Origin: Bacteroidota bacterium
GTDB taxonomy: Bacteria; Bacteroidota; Bacteroidia; Flavobacteriales; Flavobacteriaceae
Assembly: GCA_003045935.1 (NCBI GenBank)
Contig: PZPI01000003.1
Span: forward strand, 1 to 37,493
Direction of reading: 5' to 3'
Length of the DNA stretch: 37,493 bases
Part shown: positions 18,908-28,414 of the stretch, piece after piece
How the letters are laid out: every line of letters starts with the position of its first letter
Position numbering within the stretch: position 1 is the stretch's first letter
Notes under the pieces: model-generated
Seen by the model: only the letters and a program-made list of their open reading frames with translations
The model's database searches: none
What the model was told of the DNA's origin: nothing
Program-made: the position numbers and the translations under genes

Positions 18908-21256
18908 ATGAGACTATCGCCCGCCCTTTTTATTTTACTTATTATCGACTTTACTTATGGGCAATTTGAAGAAGCTGTTGATGATTCTGTAACCTTATTC
19001 AATGGCACATTAGGAGTGCTTGAGGCGAATCGTTCAGTAATTCAAAACGCACAATTTGATTGGTCTTTGGGGTGGTTTCGCTTGGCAGGTTTAACCCCAA
19101 GGTATAAGCGCTATTACCTAGGTATGCTCTCTATGAATTCGGCAATAGAGGGGGCAATAGATTGGAATCGCTGGGGAGGCCTAAACGACCTAACACGATA
19201 TCCTGATCAAAATGAATGGAGAGGTAGTATAAGTTATTCAGGGGGTATTGCGGGCTATAGTGCGATAGACCCATTGAACATGCAAGGGCTTAGCCCGCTG
19301 AGGTTAACCCTTAGTCGAGCAAATCGTTCGTATCGAAATCGATTGATGCTTACAACTACCCTTCAAAAGGAGGCATTCGATGGCGTATTAAGTGTGAGTC
19401 ATAGGGGGGCTAATGAGGGTTATTATAACCATACTCCCTATCATTCGACATCGCTTTTTGCTCAAGCACGTTTTCGAAAGGGCTCCTTTCGAGCTAATGG
19501 GTTTCTCATAAATACGAGAACAAATCGGCTGTCACCAGAAGCTCATACCGAAGAGGTTTGGAGGCTTACCTCTCCTAAATTCTACAGTAGCTGGGGTTAT
19601 CAGAATCAAGATCGAATCCCTTTCAAACAAAAAGATCATCGACACCTTCAATTGCAGTCATCACTCGAGCTATCCTATAACAAGGGGCTTTTTCGTATGG
19701 AGGGAATGAGCTATAGACGATCCCTAGCAAGACACAACTTGAGCTATAGTAATGCTCCAAGTCCTTACCCTACCTACTATAAATACTTACCCTCATATTT
19801 TCAAACTCAACCTTTCAAAAAAGCTCGTTTAATGGGGCTATTAGATTTAGAAGGGGGAATAAATTTCGAGAGGCTTTATCGCGCCAATCAAGAATCAATA
19901 GAAGCTCGATATTATTTAAGCTCAGATAATACGATCGCATCTGAAAATACTCTTGGCTTTTATTGGGAACATCAAGAAGGTTTGAATCGGCTATCATTTC
20001 GTATTCAAAGTCAAAGAGAAAATGTTCAATTCTTTAAACAATTAGAGGATCTTTTAGGAGCTACCTATTATCTCAACTACGATGCCTTTAACAAGGTCAG
20101 ATATGACTTATCGTCGCCGCTACAAAAGCTTGAAGGGGAGCAGATTGATTACAGTTATTTAATTGGAGGTAATAAGCTGTTTTTGGGGTTGAATTACCAG
20201 AGGAGATTTCCTAAATGGGAATTTAGTTATCATTTTAATTACTCGAATACTCAAGGGCGACGAAAAGGTCTAATGAAGTATGAGTTTGAGAAGAACGATA
20301 AGAAGGTCACTAGCGGTAGCATTGGTAAACATCACGAGATACTATTTACTGTTAACCTTTCACCAAAGCACGATTTATCTTTTACAGGTACTCATAGTCA
20401 GATTCCGTATCCGCTTCATGAGCATTGGTTAAATCCTCGTGTTTTGTCGTTAGTTGAGGTGCCCGCTTCACAAGTATACAGACGATTGCTCCTTGAGTAT
20501 CGGTATAGATATCGACTAGTGTCTTTTGATTTTTACGGATTTATAGGGCGACAACGCCATCTTTTTAGTCGACAACATTTCTATGCAGATGCCGATCTGT
20601 GGGCCAACCTCGTAACCCAGACTATCTACCACCCCACTGCAGATAATAAAGGGTGGTTTTCAAATATCACTATTAATCTTACCCCTGAAATTGAACTCAG
20701 TGCTACCGGGTACGGGTACATGAATCGCTACCGTTCACTAGGGGAAGGATCTATCCATTTTCTACCTACCAGCTCTGGAGTAATTACTCCCTACTCAATG
20801 GAACTTCTATCTGATAAGCTAGCCGTCGCTTCGGGCCCTTCAAATGCTTTTACCATAGGGGTTCGTTACCAGCACCCTCAATATTGGAGTTTTACTCTAA
20901 AAGCTATAGGTCTTGGAGGCACTCATCTCGAGCCTGAATGGCCGAAGTATAACCGAGAATTTTTAGAAGAATTGGAGAGGTATACCATGGCTAAGCCTCA
21001 ACAGCAACAATTAAAACCTTTGACAACGCTACACTTTTTGGCGTCTAAATCATGGAAGACCACCTTTGGCTATCTACAACTATTTATTAGTGCTAATAAT
21101 ATTCTCAATCGTGTACAGCCCATAGCGGGTTATGGATCTTCTCGTTTGATCGCTGCGAAGGATTATGCACAAGATCTTGCTCAAAGCGTTTTTTCCTCAA
21201 AGACTTGGCGTAGTCAGGGGCTCACCTATTTCTTAAACCTTTCATTTAAAAACTAA
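18908..21256 (+). CDS. TonB-dependent receptor-like protein with a short plug and no CarboxypepD_reg domain
   Basis: Signal peptide; DWNRWGGLNDLTRYPDQN and LTLSRANRSYRNRLMLTTTL resemble plug/early-barrel motifs of Bacteroidota TonB receptors; remainder rich in amphipathic beta-strands and aromatic residues. Confidence 0.75.
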   Translation: MRLSPALFILLIIDFTYGQFEEAVDDSVTLFNGTLGVLEANRSVIQNAQFDWSLGWFRLAGLTPRYKRYYLGMLSMNSAIEGAIDWNRWGGLNDLTRYPDQNEWRGSISYSGGIAGYSAIDPLNMQGLSPLRLTLSRANRSYRNRLMLTTTLQKEAFDGVLSVSHRGANEGYYNHTPYHSTSLFAQARFRKGSFRANGFLINTRTNRLSPEAHTEEVWRLTSPKFYSSWGYQNQDRIPFKQKDHRHLQLQSSLELSYNKGLFRMEGMSYRRSLARHNLSYSNAPSPYPTYYKYLPSYFQTQPFKKARLMGLLDLEGGINFERLYRANQESIEARYYLSSDNTIASENTLGFYWEHQEGLNRLSFRIQSQRENVQFFKQLEDLLGATYYLNYDAFNKVRYDLSSPLQKLEGEQIDYSYLIGGNKLFLGLNYQRRFPKWEFSYHFNYSNTQGRRKGLMKYEFEKNDKKVTSGSIGKHHEILFTVNLSPKHDLSFTGTHSQIPYPLHEHWLNPRVLSLVEVPASQVYRRLLLEYRYRYRLVSFDFYGFIGRQRHLFSRQHFYADADLWANLVTQTIYHPTADNKGWFSNITINLTPEIELSATGYGYMNRYRSLGEGSIHFLPTSSGVITPYSMELLSDKLAVASGPSNAFTIGVRYQHPQYWSFTLKAIGLGGTHLEPEWPKYNREFLEELERYTMAKPQQQQLKPLTTLHFLASKSWKTTFGYLQLFISANNILNRVQPIAGYGSSRLIAAKDYAQDLAQSVFSSKTWRSQGLTYFLNLSFKN

Positions 21257-21268
21257 AATCTAAACCCA

Positions 21269-22630
21269 ATGAAACACCTATTACCTATTATTTTACTAAC
21301 CCTCGCGTTATCTTGTTCAAAGCCCTCAAAAGAAGAGGTGGTACCTACAATTACAAACGATAAGCCTCCATGTGAAACACCTGTAACCGACTGGTCGACA
21401 GCTCTTTTTGCAGATCCTGATTCGAATACAGAATACCTGATGCTAGAAAACCTATACATAAAAGCTCATGTGGTTTCATCAGACTTGCAGGGAGGTGCTT
21501 ATAAGTCGATTTACTTTCAGGAAATAGTAGCGCCTTTTAGAACTCTTCAACTTTTGACTGAAGCTGCAGATAATTCGTTGTGGTATCCACGAGGGACTGA
21601 GGTCATTATCAATCTTCATCAATTGAGGCTAAAAAGAAATAAGAACACTATTTCAATTGGGGCTTATGATGAGTCGTATAGTAATCCTACAATTGCTCCT
21701 TTGTTTCAGAGCGAATTAGAAATCCGACTATTGATTTGTGAGAACAGTACAGAATTTACTCCACTAATTCTTGATGAGTCTATAGAGTTAAGTGAACTTT
21801 GGCCGAATCGATTTATTAGCGTTGAGGAATTGATGTTTTCTGAAGATCATTTTGGAAATACTTTTGGCGTATCAACGGTAGAAACAGAGCATCAATTAAT
21901 TACTTGCAGCGGAGCTACATGGATGATAAGTAGCTCGGGTTACGAAGATTTCATCGATGAAATTATTCCAGAAAACAGCGGTACCATTGCAGGACGTCTG
22001 GTTCAAGGAACGAAAAACCAAATCGCTGTAGATCTTTGGGAAGACCTCTTTTTTGATTTATCCCGTTGCGAACCCGTAAACTTCGATGAGGCCACTTTAT
22101 TCATTTCAGAAATCGCTGATCCCGACAACAGCGCCTCTGCTCGATTTATCGAGCTTTATAATGCAGAAGACTTTGAAGTGATCTTAAATGGCTGGACGTT
22201 GCTGCGATACACCAATGACTCTAATGAGCCTTCACATGTTTTTAATTTAGACGATTACAGTGTAGGAGCTAATTCAACTTTTGTCATTGCTAGCAATCTA
22301 GAAGTTTTTAGTGAAATGTATCAGCAAAGTCCAGATGCTGTAGGTTCTTCATCTAGTGCTGCTAATTCTAATGGAGATGATACGATGTTACTTGTTAACC
22401 CCGCAGGCCAAGTCATTGATATTTTTGGAGTAATTGGCGAAGATGGTACCGGAACCAATCATGAGTTTGAGGATGGCAGGGCATTACGTAATTCGTCGGT
22501 AAATAATGGGAATCCCACCTTTGATTTCTCAGAATGGGTAGTGAGCAACGACAGTGGTGATGCAGGAACGATCAAAGCACCTAAAATAGCTCCCGACGAC
22601 TTTACTCCCGGTCACCACCATTTAGAGTGA
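21269..22630 (+). CDS. Lipoprotein with DUF5689-like and lamin-tail (LTD) domains
   Basis: Lipobox LTLALSCSK; LTD-like LFISEIADPDNSASARFIELYNAEDFEVILNGWTLLRYTNDSNEPSHVFNLDDYSVGANSTFVIASN; N-terminal half resembles DUF5689. Confidence 0.8.
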   Translation: MKHLLPIILLTLALSCSKPSKEEVVPTITNDKPPCETPVTDWSTALFADPDSNTEYLMLENLYIKAHVVSSDLQGGAYKSIYFQEIVAPFRTLQLLTEAADNSLWYPRGTEVIINLHQLRLKRNKNTISIGAYDESYSNPTIAPLFQSELEIRLLICENSTEFTPLILDESIELSELWPNRFISVEELMFSEDHFGNTFGVSTVETEHQLITCSGATWMISSSGYEDFIDEIIPENSGTIAGRLVQGTKNQIAVDLWEDLFFDLSRCEPVNFDEATLFISEIADPDNSASARFIELYNAEDFEVILNGWTLLRYTNDSNEPSHVFNLDDYSVGANSTFVIASNLEVFSEMYQQSPDAVGSSSSAANSNGDDTMLLVNPAGQVIDIFGVIGEDGTGTNHEFEDGRALRNSSVNNGNPTFDFSEWVVSNDSGDAGTIKAPKIAPDDFTPGHHHLE

Positions 22631-22636
22631 TTATGC

Positions 22637-24244
22637 TTAGTTCTGTATTTTGTAAGTCCTATTCTCCTCCCAATTTGCACGAATTTCAATCGATTCGTTG
22701 AGGTAAAGAATTCGTTCGGGTCGAATGCGATTGAGAAAGGAACCCGTATCGTAACGACCATTTTTATTGGTGTCAAAAAGGAGTCGAATATCGTAAATGC
22801 CAGGTTTTACAACATTGAACTCGCATCGGCCCAGGCTATCTAAAGGTTGTTGATAGATCACCTGATCCTCTTTATCTAAAAGACTTACTTCAATCGATGA
22901 GTTAAAAACGGGATCTATTTGAAGTTTCAACACCCCAAAATTTTCGAGTTTGTCAAATCGAAAAGGGATACTTATCGTGTCATTGGTGTTTCCAAAGTGG
23001 TCCTCAAGGGCTCCCGGCAAAAGATTTACAAGGTATGTGGTACTTTCTTCGGGTTCAAGTAACGACTCAAGAATACGATTATTCATTGTTGAGATGAAGA
23101 GTTCGACTGAATCTAAAGGAATGCTATCTTGTTTGTAGAACGATATAAAGTTTCGGTCGATTTTAGCTAGAGGAGTACTCGAGCCAAGGCTAAAAGATTT
23201 GAAAGGCGGAATACTTCCTCTGTAGATAGAACTTAAGGTCAGGGTGTCTTTTGCCACCTTAACGGGTTTTACGGTAAAGGTGTCGATCGAAATCATAGAT
23301 CGAACAACGACCTGAAGAGAATCGAACTTTGCAGGTCTGAACCATAAATTCAAACTGTCTTTATTTGAAACCTTTTCTACGTAGGTCCATAGTGAATCTG
23401 GACGATTGATAATTTCTATAGTAGGTATAGAATCAATATCCGACTCATAAGGGATTAAAAAATGATTACTTCCCTCTAGTTTTGGCCTACTCGCTTTGAA
23501 AGCGACTTTTTCCTTGAAAAGTTCGATTAGATAAAGAGAATCGTTAGGGAGTATTACGGGATCTGGTAAGTATCCGATTTTATCGAGATAAGGGTCGTAT
23601 CGATTGTTTTTGTTATTGTCCTTGATGGCAAATACACGATAGCTTCCACCTGCGAGATAATTGAGATTGAAAATAGGTAAACTGTCTCCTGTACTGCCCA
23701 CATAACGAGGAGGCTCGTTATACACTAACGAATCGTTATACACACTATCATTAGGATATAGCATCAAGGTGACAAATGGGTCAGCTTTTCTGTTGAGGGC
23801 ATCTTTCACCGCGCCCTTTAACTCTAGAGAATCGATTCGGTCACCGGTGCTGAAAACATACTGTAAAAACGGATAAGGATTCTCTTCATTATTATCTACA
23901 AGAGCGTTTCCAAAATTGATACTATAAGTGGTATTTTCTAGTAGAGTATCAAAAAGTTGAATTTCAACCATTCGACTAGCAGAGCCCTGTGGTTTGATGA
24001 TTGGCGTGTTCTTGAGCGGTGGAGAAATAATCAGCTGGTCTTGAAGCTTTTTGAATTTGATGAATTCGTTGAAGTAAAGACGAATTTTCTCCTCTTTGAA
24101 ATTAGAAGCCCCCATTGTAGGCTCTGATTTTAAGAGAACTGGAGGGGTAGTATCCTTTTCACCTCCTGAGGGAGTGCCGCGTTTTGCACATCCGTAAGAA
24201 GATAGGATTAGAGCGATCAGTAAAATTCGAAAAATGTTTCTCAT
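22637..24244 (-). CDS. Bacterial Ig-like domain lipoprotein
   Basis: Lipobox LILSSYGCAKRGTPSGGEKDTTPPVLLKSEPTMGASNFKEEKIRLYFNEFIKFKKLQDQLIISPPLK is a typical Bacteroidota Ig-like lipoprotein start. ORF extends to 24349, but Met at 24242-24244 begins the signal peptide. Confidence 0.85.
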   Translation of the reverse strand: MRNIFRILLIALILSSYGCAKRGTPSGGEKDTTPPVLLKSEPTMGASNFKEEKIRLYFNEFIKFKKLQDQLIISPPLKNTPIIKPQGSASRMVEIQLFDTLLENTTYSINFGNALVDNNEENPYPFLQYVFSTGDRIDSLELKGAVKDALNRKADPFVTLMLYPNDSVYNDSLVYNEPPRYVGSTGDSLPIFNLNYLAGGSYRVFAIKDNNKNNRYDPYLDKIGYLPDPVILPNDSLYLIELFKEKVAFKASRPKLEGSNHFLIPYESDIDSIPTIEIINRPDSLWTYVEKVSNKDSLNLWFRPAKFDSLQVVVRSMISIDTFTVKPVKVAKDTLTLSSIYRGSIPPFKSFSLGSSTPLAKIDRNFISFYKQDSIPLDSVELFISTMNNRILESLLEPEESTTYLVNLLPGALEDHFGNTNDTISIPFRFDKLENFGVLKLQIDPVFNSSIEVSLLDKEDQVIYQQPLDSLGRCEFNVVKPGIYDIRLLFDTNKNGRYDTGSFLNRIRPERILYLNESIEIRANWEENRTYKIQN

Positions 24245-24254
24245 AAGACTCTGT

Positions 24255-24962
24255 CTACAAAGTAACGACATTATGCGAAGCTCTCGAAGGGGTGTAGAAA
24301 ATGGTAAACACACTAATTTTAATATCGGGTATTTTCGAGAGGGCTTCAATACAATGATTTAATGTTGCCCCTGTTGTTATTACGTCGTCGATAAGAAGTA
24401 GATGCCTAGCTTCGAAACCACCCGGTTTATCAAGTCGAATCGAGGTGTTTGAACTCGTTCGCTCTTTAGCATTCCGCTTTACTTGCGAACCATAAAGAGC
24501 TGGCTTTTTAAGCATTTTTGGTTGATGAGATAGATTAAAATGCTTGGCAATTTGAGAACTTAACTTTTCGGCTTGATTATACCCGCGCTTCCATTTTTTA
24601 AGTGGATGCATGGGAACAGGTACTACACAATCAATATCAGAATCGAATAGAAAGGCTTCTAGTGAGTCTTTACAGAGCAAAAACAGATCGTTGGCTATGC
24701 TGGGCATCCCACGATATTTAAGAGCAGATAATAAGCTAGATGATGGCTTTGAACTAGCGATATGATAGTAAGCCGCGCTGACTGCCTCAATTTGTGCATC
24801 CTTCGGAGCATTCAATGCGATACGCATCGGATGTTTTTCTGTAGAAGAAAAGTGCGTTGGGATGAGGGTAGAAAGGCACTCATAGCAAAGAAGGTGATTC
24901 AGGGATCGAGATTTTTTGCAACCTAAACAGATTCTGGGGAGTATGATTTCAATACAGTTCAT
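24255..24962 (-). CDS. ComF-family phosphoribosyltransferase
   Basis: ICLGCKKSRSLNHLLCYECL zinc finger; VPVPMHPLKKWKRGYNQAEKLSSQIA; LLIDDVITTGATLNHC (PRPP-binding motif). Confidence 0.93.
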   Translation of the reverse strand: MNCIEIILPRICLGCKKSRSLNHLLCYECLSTLIPTHFSSTEKHPMRIALNAPKDAQIEAVSAAYYHIASSKPSSSLLSALKYRGMPSIANDLFLLCKDSLEAFLFDSDIDCVVPVPMHPLKKWKRGYNQAEKLSSQIAKHFNLSHQPKMLKKPALYGSQVKRNAKERTSSNTSIRLDKPGGFEARHLLLIDDVITTGATLNHCIEALSKIPDIKISVFTIFYTPSRASHNVVTL

Positions 24963-25038
24963 AAGGGAAGATATCCTGGTCTATCGCAACCTTTTTGCAT
25001 CCTTATTCTAAAGCCCAAACTCTTTGAATTGATTATTC

Positions 25039-25046
25039 TATTTTTG
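25039..25046 (+). promoter_or_regulatory. -7-like box TATTTTTG upstream of glycyl-tRNA synthetase
   Basis: Matches TAnnTTTG, 18 nt before the ATG. Confidence 0.4.
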
Positions 25047-25064
25047 CTGTAAATCAAATCAATC

Positions 25065-26609
25065 ATGAAGGCACCAGACGAACATTTTAAGCAGGTAATC
25101 TCTCACGCAAAAGAATATGGATTCATCTTTCAATCTAGCGAGATCTATGATGGACTGAGCGCAGTTTATGATTACGGACAATTAGGTGTTCAATTAAAAA
25201 ATAACATCAGACAGTACTGGTGGCAGGCGATGACACGTCTGAATGAAAATATTGTGGGGATTGATGCGGCTATTTTGATGCATCCTACTACTTGGAAAGC
25301 ATCTGGTCACGTAGATGCCTTTAATGATCCATTAATCGATAACAAGGATAGTAAGAAGCGATACCGAGCAGATGTTCTTATTGAAGACCATTGTGCGAAG
25401 CTTGAAGCTAAAATTGACAAGGAAGTTAAAAAGGCAGAAAAGCGTTTTGGAGAGGCCTTTGATAAAGAGCAATTCCTAGTTACCAACCCTCGAGTTTTAG
25501 AATTGACTCAGCGTTCAAAAGAGATTCTAAGCAGAATGGCGCAATCTCTTGAAAAAGAAGATTTAGCTGACGTGAAGGCGCTCATCGAGGAGTTAGATAT
25601 CGTATGTCCCGTTTCTGGCTCTAAGAATTGGACAGAAGTGAAGCAATTCAATCTAATGTTTGGCACCAAATTAGGAGCCTCTGCCGAGAGCGCTACCGAT
25701 CTCTACCTAAGACCTGAGACAGCGCAAGGAATTTTTGTGAACTTTTTGAATGTTCAGAAGAGCGGAAGAATGAAGATTCCTTTCGGAATCGCCCAAACGG
25801 GTAAGGCCTTCAGAAATGAAATTGTAGCTCGTCAGTTCATCTTTAGAATGCGCGAATTTGAGCAAATGGAAATGCAGTTTTTTATTGCTCCAGGCACCCA
25901 AAAACAATGGTATGAGCACTGGAAGGAAGCACGTTTGAAATGGCACCTTTCGTTAGGCATGGGTGAAGATAATTACCGATTCCATGACCACGAGAAGTTA
26001 GCGCATTATGCCGATGCTGCAGCTGATATTGAATTCGCTTTCCCATTTGGTTTTAAAGAGCTTGAAGGTATTCATTCAAGAACTGATTTCGATTTATCTC
26101 GACACGAAGAATTCTCAGGAAAGAAGCTGCAGTATTTCGATCCAGAATTGAAGGAGTCTTATGTTCCTTATGTAGTTGAGACTTCAATAGGACTTGATCG
26201 TATGTTCTTGGCTATTCTTTCAAAATCTCTGGTCGAAGAAGAATTAGGTGGGTCTAGCAGAACAGTCATGAGAATCCCTGCGGTTCTTGCTCCATTGAAG
26301 GCTGCTGTATTACCATTAGTAAAGAAGGATGGGCTTCCCGAGCTTGCTAAAGAAATTATTGATGCGCTCAAATTTGAGTTTGAAGTCGCCTACGATGAAA
26401 AGGATGCTGTGGGTAGACGCTACCGTAGACAAGACGCCATCGGAACCCCATTTTGTATTACTGTTGATCACCAGTCTCTAGAAGACCGCACGGTTACTGT
26501 TCGTCACAGAGACTCTATGGAGCAAGACCGAATCAGTATTGATGCCCTGGCAGGCTTACTACGCGAAGAAACCGCGATGTCGAATTGGTTAAAGCGAATT
26601 GAAGCATAA
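25065..26609 (+). CDS. glyS: Glycyl-tRNA synthetase (single-chain alpha2 type)
   Basis: YDYGQLGVQLKNNIRQYWW, LYLRPETAQGIFVNFLNV, IAQTGKAFRNEI, REFEQMEMQFFI, SIGLDRMFLAIL. Confidence 0.96.
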   Translation: MKAPDEHFKQVISHAKEYGFIFQSSEIYDGLSAVYDYGQLGVQLKNNIRQYWWQAMTRLNENIVGIDAAILMHPTTWKASGHVDAFNDPLIDNKDSKKRYRADVLIEDHCAKLEAKIDKEVKKAEKRFGEAFDKEQFLVTNPRVLELTQRSKEILSRMAQSLEKEDLADVKALIEELDIVCPVSGSKNWTEVKQFNLMFGTKLGASAESATDLYLRPETAQGIFVNFLNVQKSGRMKIPFGIAQTGKAFRNEIVARQFIFRMREFEQMEMQFFIAPGTQKQWYEHWKEARLKWHLSLGMGEDNYRFHDHEKLAHYADAAADIEFAFPFGFKELEGIHSRTDFDLSRHEEFSGKKLQYFDPELKESYVPYVVETSIGLDRMFLAILSKSLVEEELGGSSRTVMRIPAVLAPLKAAVLPLVKKDGLPELAKEIIDALKFEFEVAYDEKDAVGRRYRRQDAIGTPFCITVDHQSLEDRTVTVRHRDSMEQDRISIDALAGLLREETAMSNWLKRIEA

Positions 26610-27371
26610 ATGAAGGTTATCTCCTATAACGTTAATGGAATAAGAGCGGCACAAACTAAGGGTCTTTTTGACTGGTTACAAGTGGTTGATGCCGATGTGG
26701 TTTGTCTTCAAGAGATCAAGGCACTAGAAGAGCAAATTGATACCGAGGGGCTAAAGGCTATCGGATATGAACATCAAAATTATTTTTCTGCAGAGAAAAA
26801 AGGATATTCAGGAGTAGCTATCCTTTCTAAAACAGAGCCTGATCACGTTGAGATAGGCACGGGATTAGACTATATGGATAGGGAAGGTCGTAATCTTCGA
26901 GCAGACTTTGGATCTGTCTCGGTTATGAGTATGTATTTGCCTTCGGGAACTAATACGGATAGACTAGACTATAAGTTCAAGTATATGGATGATTTTCTAG
27001 ACTATGCCAATGAATTAAAGAAAGACCGCAAGGAGCTATTGGTAGTAGGGGACTATAATATTTGTCATCAGGCTATTGATATTCATGACCCAGTTAGAAA
27101 CAAGAATGTCTCAGGATTTCTGCCTGAAGAAAGAGAGTGGATGACTCGTTTTCTAGCCTCTGGCTTCAAGGATACTTTTCGGATGTTTTCTGACGAGCCT
27201 CATAAATATACTTGGTGGAGCTATCGAGCAAACTCTCGCGCTAATAACAAAGGTTGGAGGCTAGATTATGGTATGGCAACAGATGAGTTAGCTGCCAAGG
27301 TAAATCGATCGGTCATTTTGAGTGATGCGGTACATAGTGATCACTGCCCGATATTAATTGAAATAGCATGA
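26610..27371 (+). CDS. xth: Exodeoxyribonuclease III
   Basis: MKVISYNVNGIRAAQTKGLFDWL, VVCLQEIKA, GYSGVAILSK, LLVVGDYNICH, TWWSYRANSRANNKGWRLDY, HSDHCPILIEI. Confidence 0.96.
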   Translation: MKVISYNVNGIRAAQTKGLFDWLQVVDADVVCLQEIKALEEQIDTEGLKAIGYEHQNYFSAEKKGYSGVAILSKTEPDHVEIGTGLDYMDREGRNLRADFGSVSVMSMYLPSGTNTDRLDYKFKYMDDFLDYANELKKDRKELLVVGDYNICHQAIDIHDPVRNKNVSGFLPEEREWMTRFLASGFKDTFRMFSDEPHKYTWWSYRANSRANNKGWRLDYGMATDELAAKVNRSVILSDAVHSDHCPILIEIA

Positions 27372-28414
27372 AATACAATACACTGAACGGAACAGATCTA
27401 GAAGTAAGTGAGATTTGTTTGGGAACCATGACTTGGGGTCGACAAAATTCTGAAAGTGAAGGCTTCGAACAGATGGACTATGCATTCGATCAGGGGATTA
27501 ATTTCTGGGATACAGCAGAGCTTTACCCTGTCCCAACACTTCCTGAATTGTATGGTGATACCGAAAAGATTATAGGTAATTGGCTTGCTAAAAATGGAAA
27601 GCGAGACGAATTAGTCCTTGCGACGAAAATCGCAGGAAAGGCTCCTTTCACCAAGCATATTAGAACTACAGGCTTTACCCCCAAGGGAATTGCCGAGGCG
27701 ATAGATTTAAGTTTACAAAGACTTAAGACCAATTATATTGATTTATATCAGTTGCACTGGCCTACACGTAACACCAATTTCTTCGGAAAACGCGATTATC
27801 CAGACGAGGCATTCAAATCAGATGAGTGGAAAGACAATATTTACGAAGTCTTAACCGAGCTTGGAAAACAAATTAACTCAGGCAAGATTCGTCATATCGG
27901 TTTATCTAATGAGACCCCTTGGGGAGTAATGAGGTTCATTGAAGAGCACAAAAGAGATGCTTCTCTACCCAAGATTGCAACCGTTCAGAACCCTTACAGT
28001 TTACTTAATCGTTTATACGAGATCGGACTTTCTGAGGTTAGCCATCGAGAAAATATAGGGTTATTGCCTTATTCTCCTCTTGGTTTTGGGGTTCTTTCTG
28101 GTAAATATCTCGGGGGTAAATCGCCAGAAGGGGCACGAGTAACCCTTTTCCCAAATTATAGTAGATATAGTGGTCCAATTGCAACTAAAGCGACTGAGGC
28201 CTATTCTGAAATTGCCCAAAAGCATAATCTTAGCTTACCACAGATGTCGCTAGCGTATTTACAAACTAAGCCATTTGTTACTTCGACAATTATTGGGGCA
28301 ACCTCGATGGAGCAACTAAAAGAAAATGTAGAGAGTGCTTCTCTAGTGCTTAGTGAAGAGGTAATCGCGGCGATAGAGGAGGTTCATAACACCTATCCTA
28401 ACCCAGCGCCTTAA
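27368..28414 (+). CDS. Aldo/keto reductase (Tas-like)
   Basis: EVSEICLGTMTWGRQNSESEGFEQMDYAFDQGINFWDTAELYP, LQRLKTNYIDLYQLHWP, IRHIGLSNETPWGVMRF, PYSPLGFGVLSGKY. Confidence 0.95.
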   Translation: MKYNTLNGTDLEVSEICLGTMTWGRQNSESEGFEQMDYAFDQGINFWDTAELYPVPTLPELYGDTEKIIGNWLAKNGKRDELVLATKIAGKAPFTKHIRTTGFTPKGIAEAIDLSLQRLKTNYIDLYQLHWPTRNTNFFGKRDYPDEAFKSDEWKDNIYEVLTELGKQINSGKIRHIGLSNETPWGVMRFIEEHKRDASLPKIATVQNPYSLLNRLYEIGLSEVSHRENIGLLPYSPLGFGVLSGKYLGGKSPEGARVTLFPNYSRYSGPIATKATEAYSEIAQKHNLSLPQMSLAYLQTKPFVTSTIIGATSMEQLKENVESASLVLSEEVIAAIEEVHNTYPNPAP

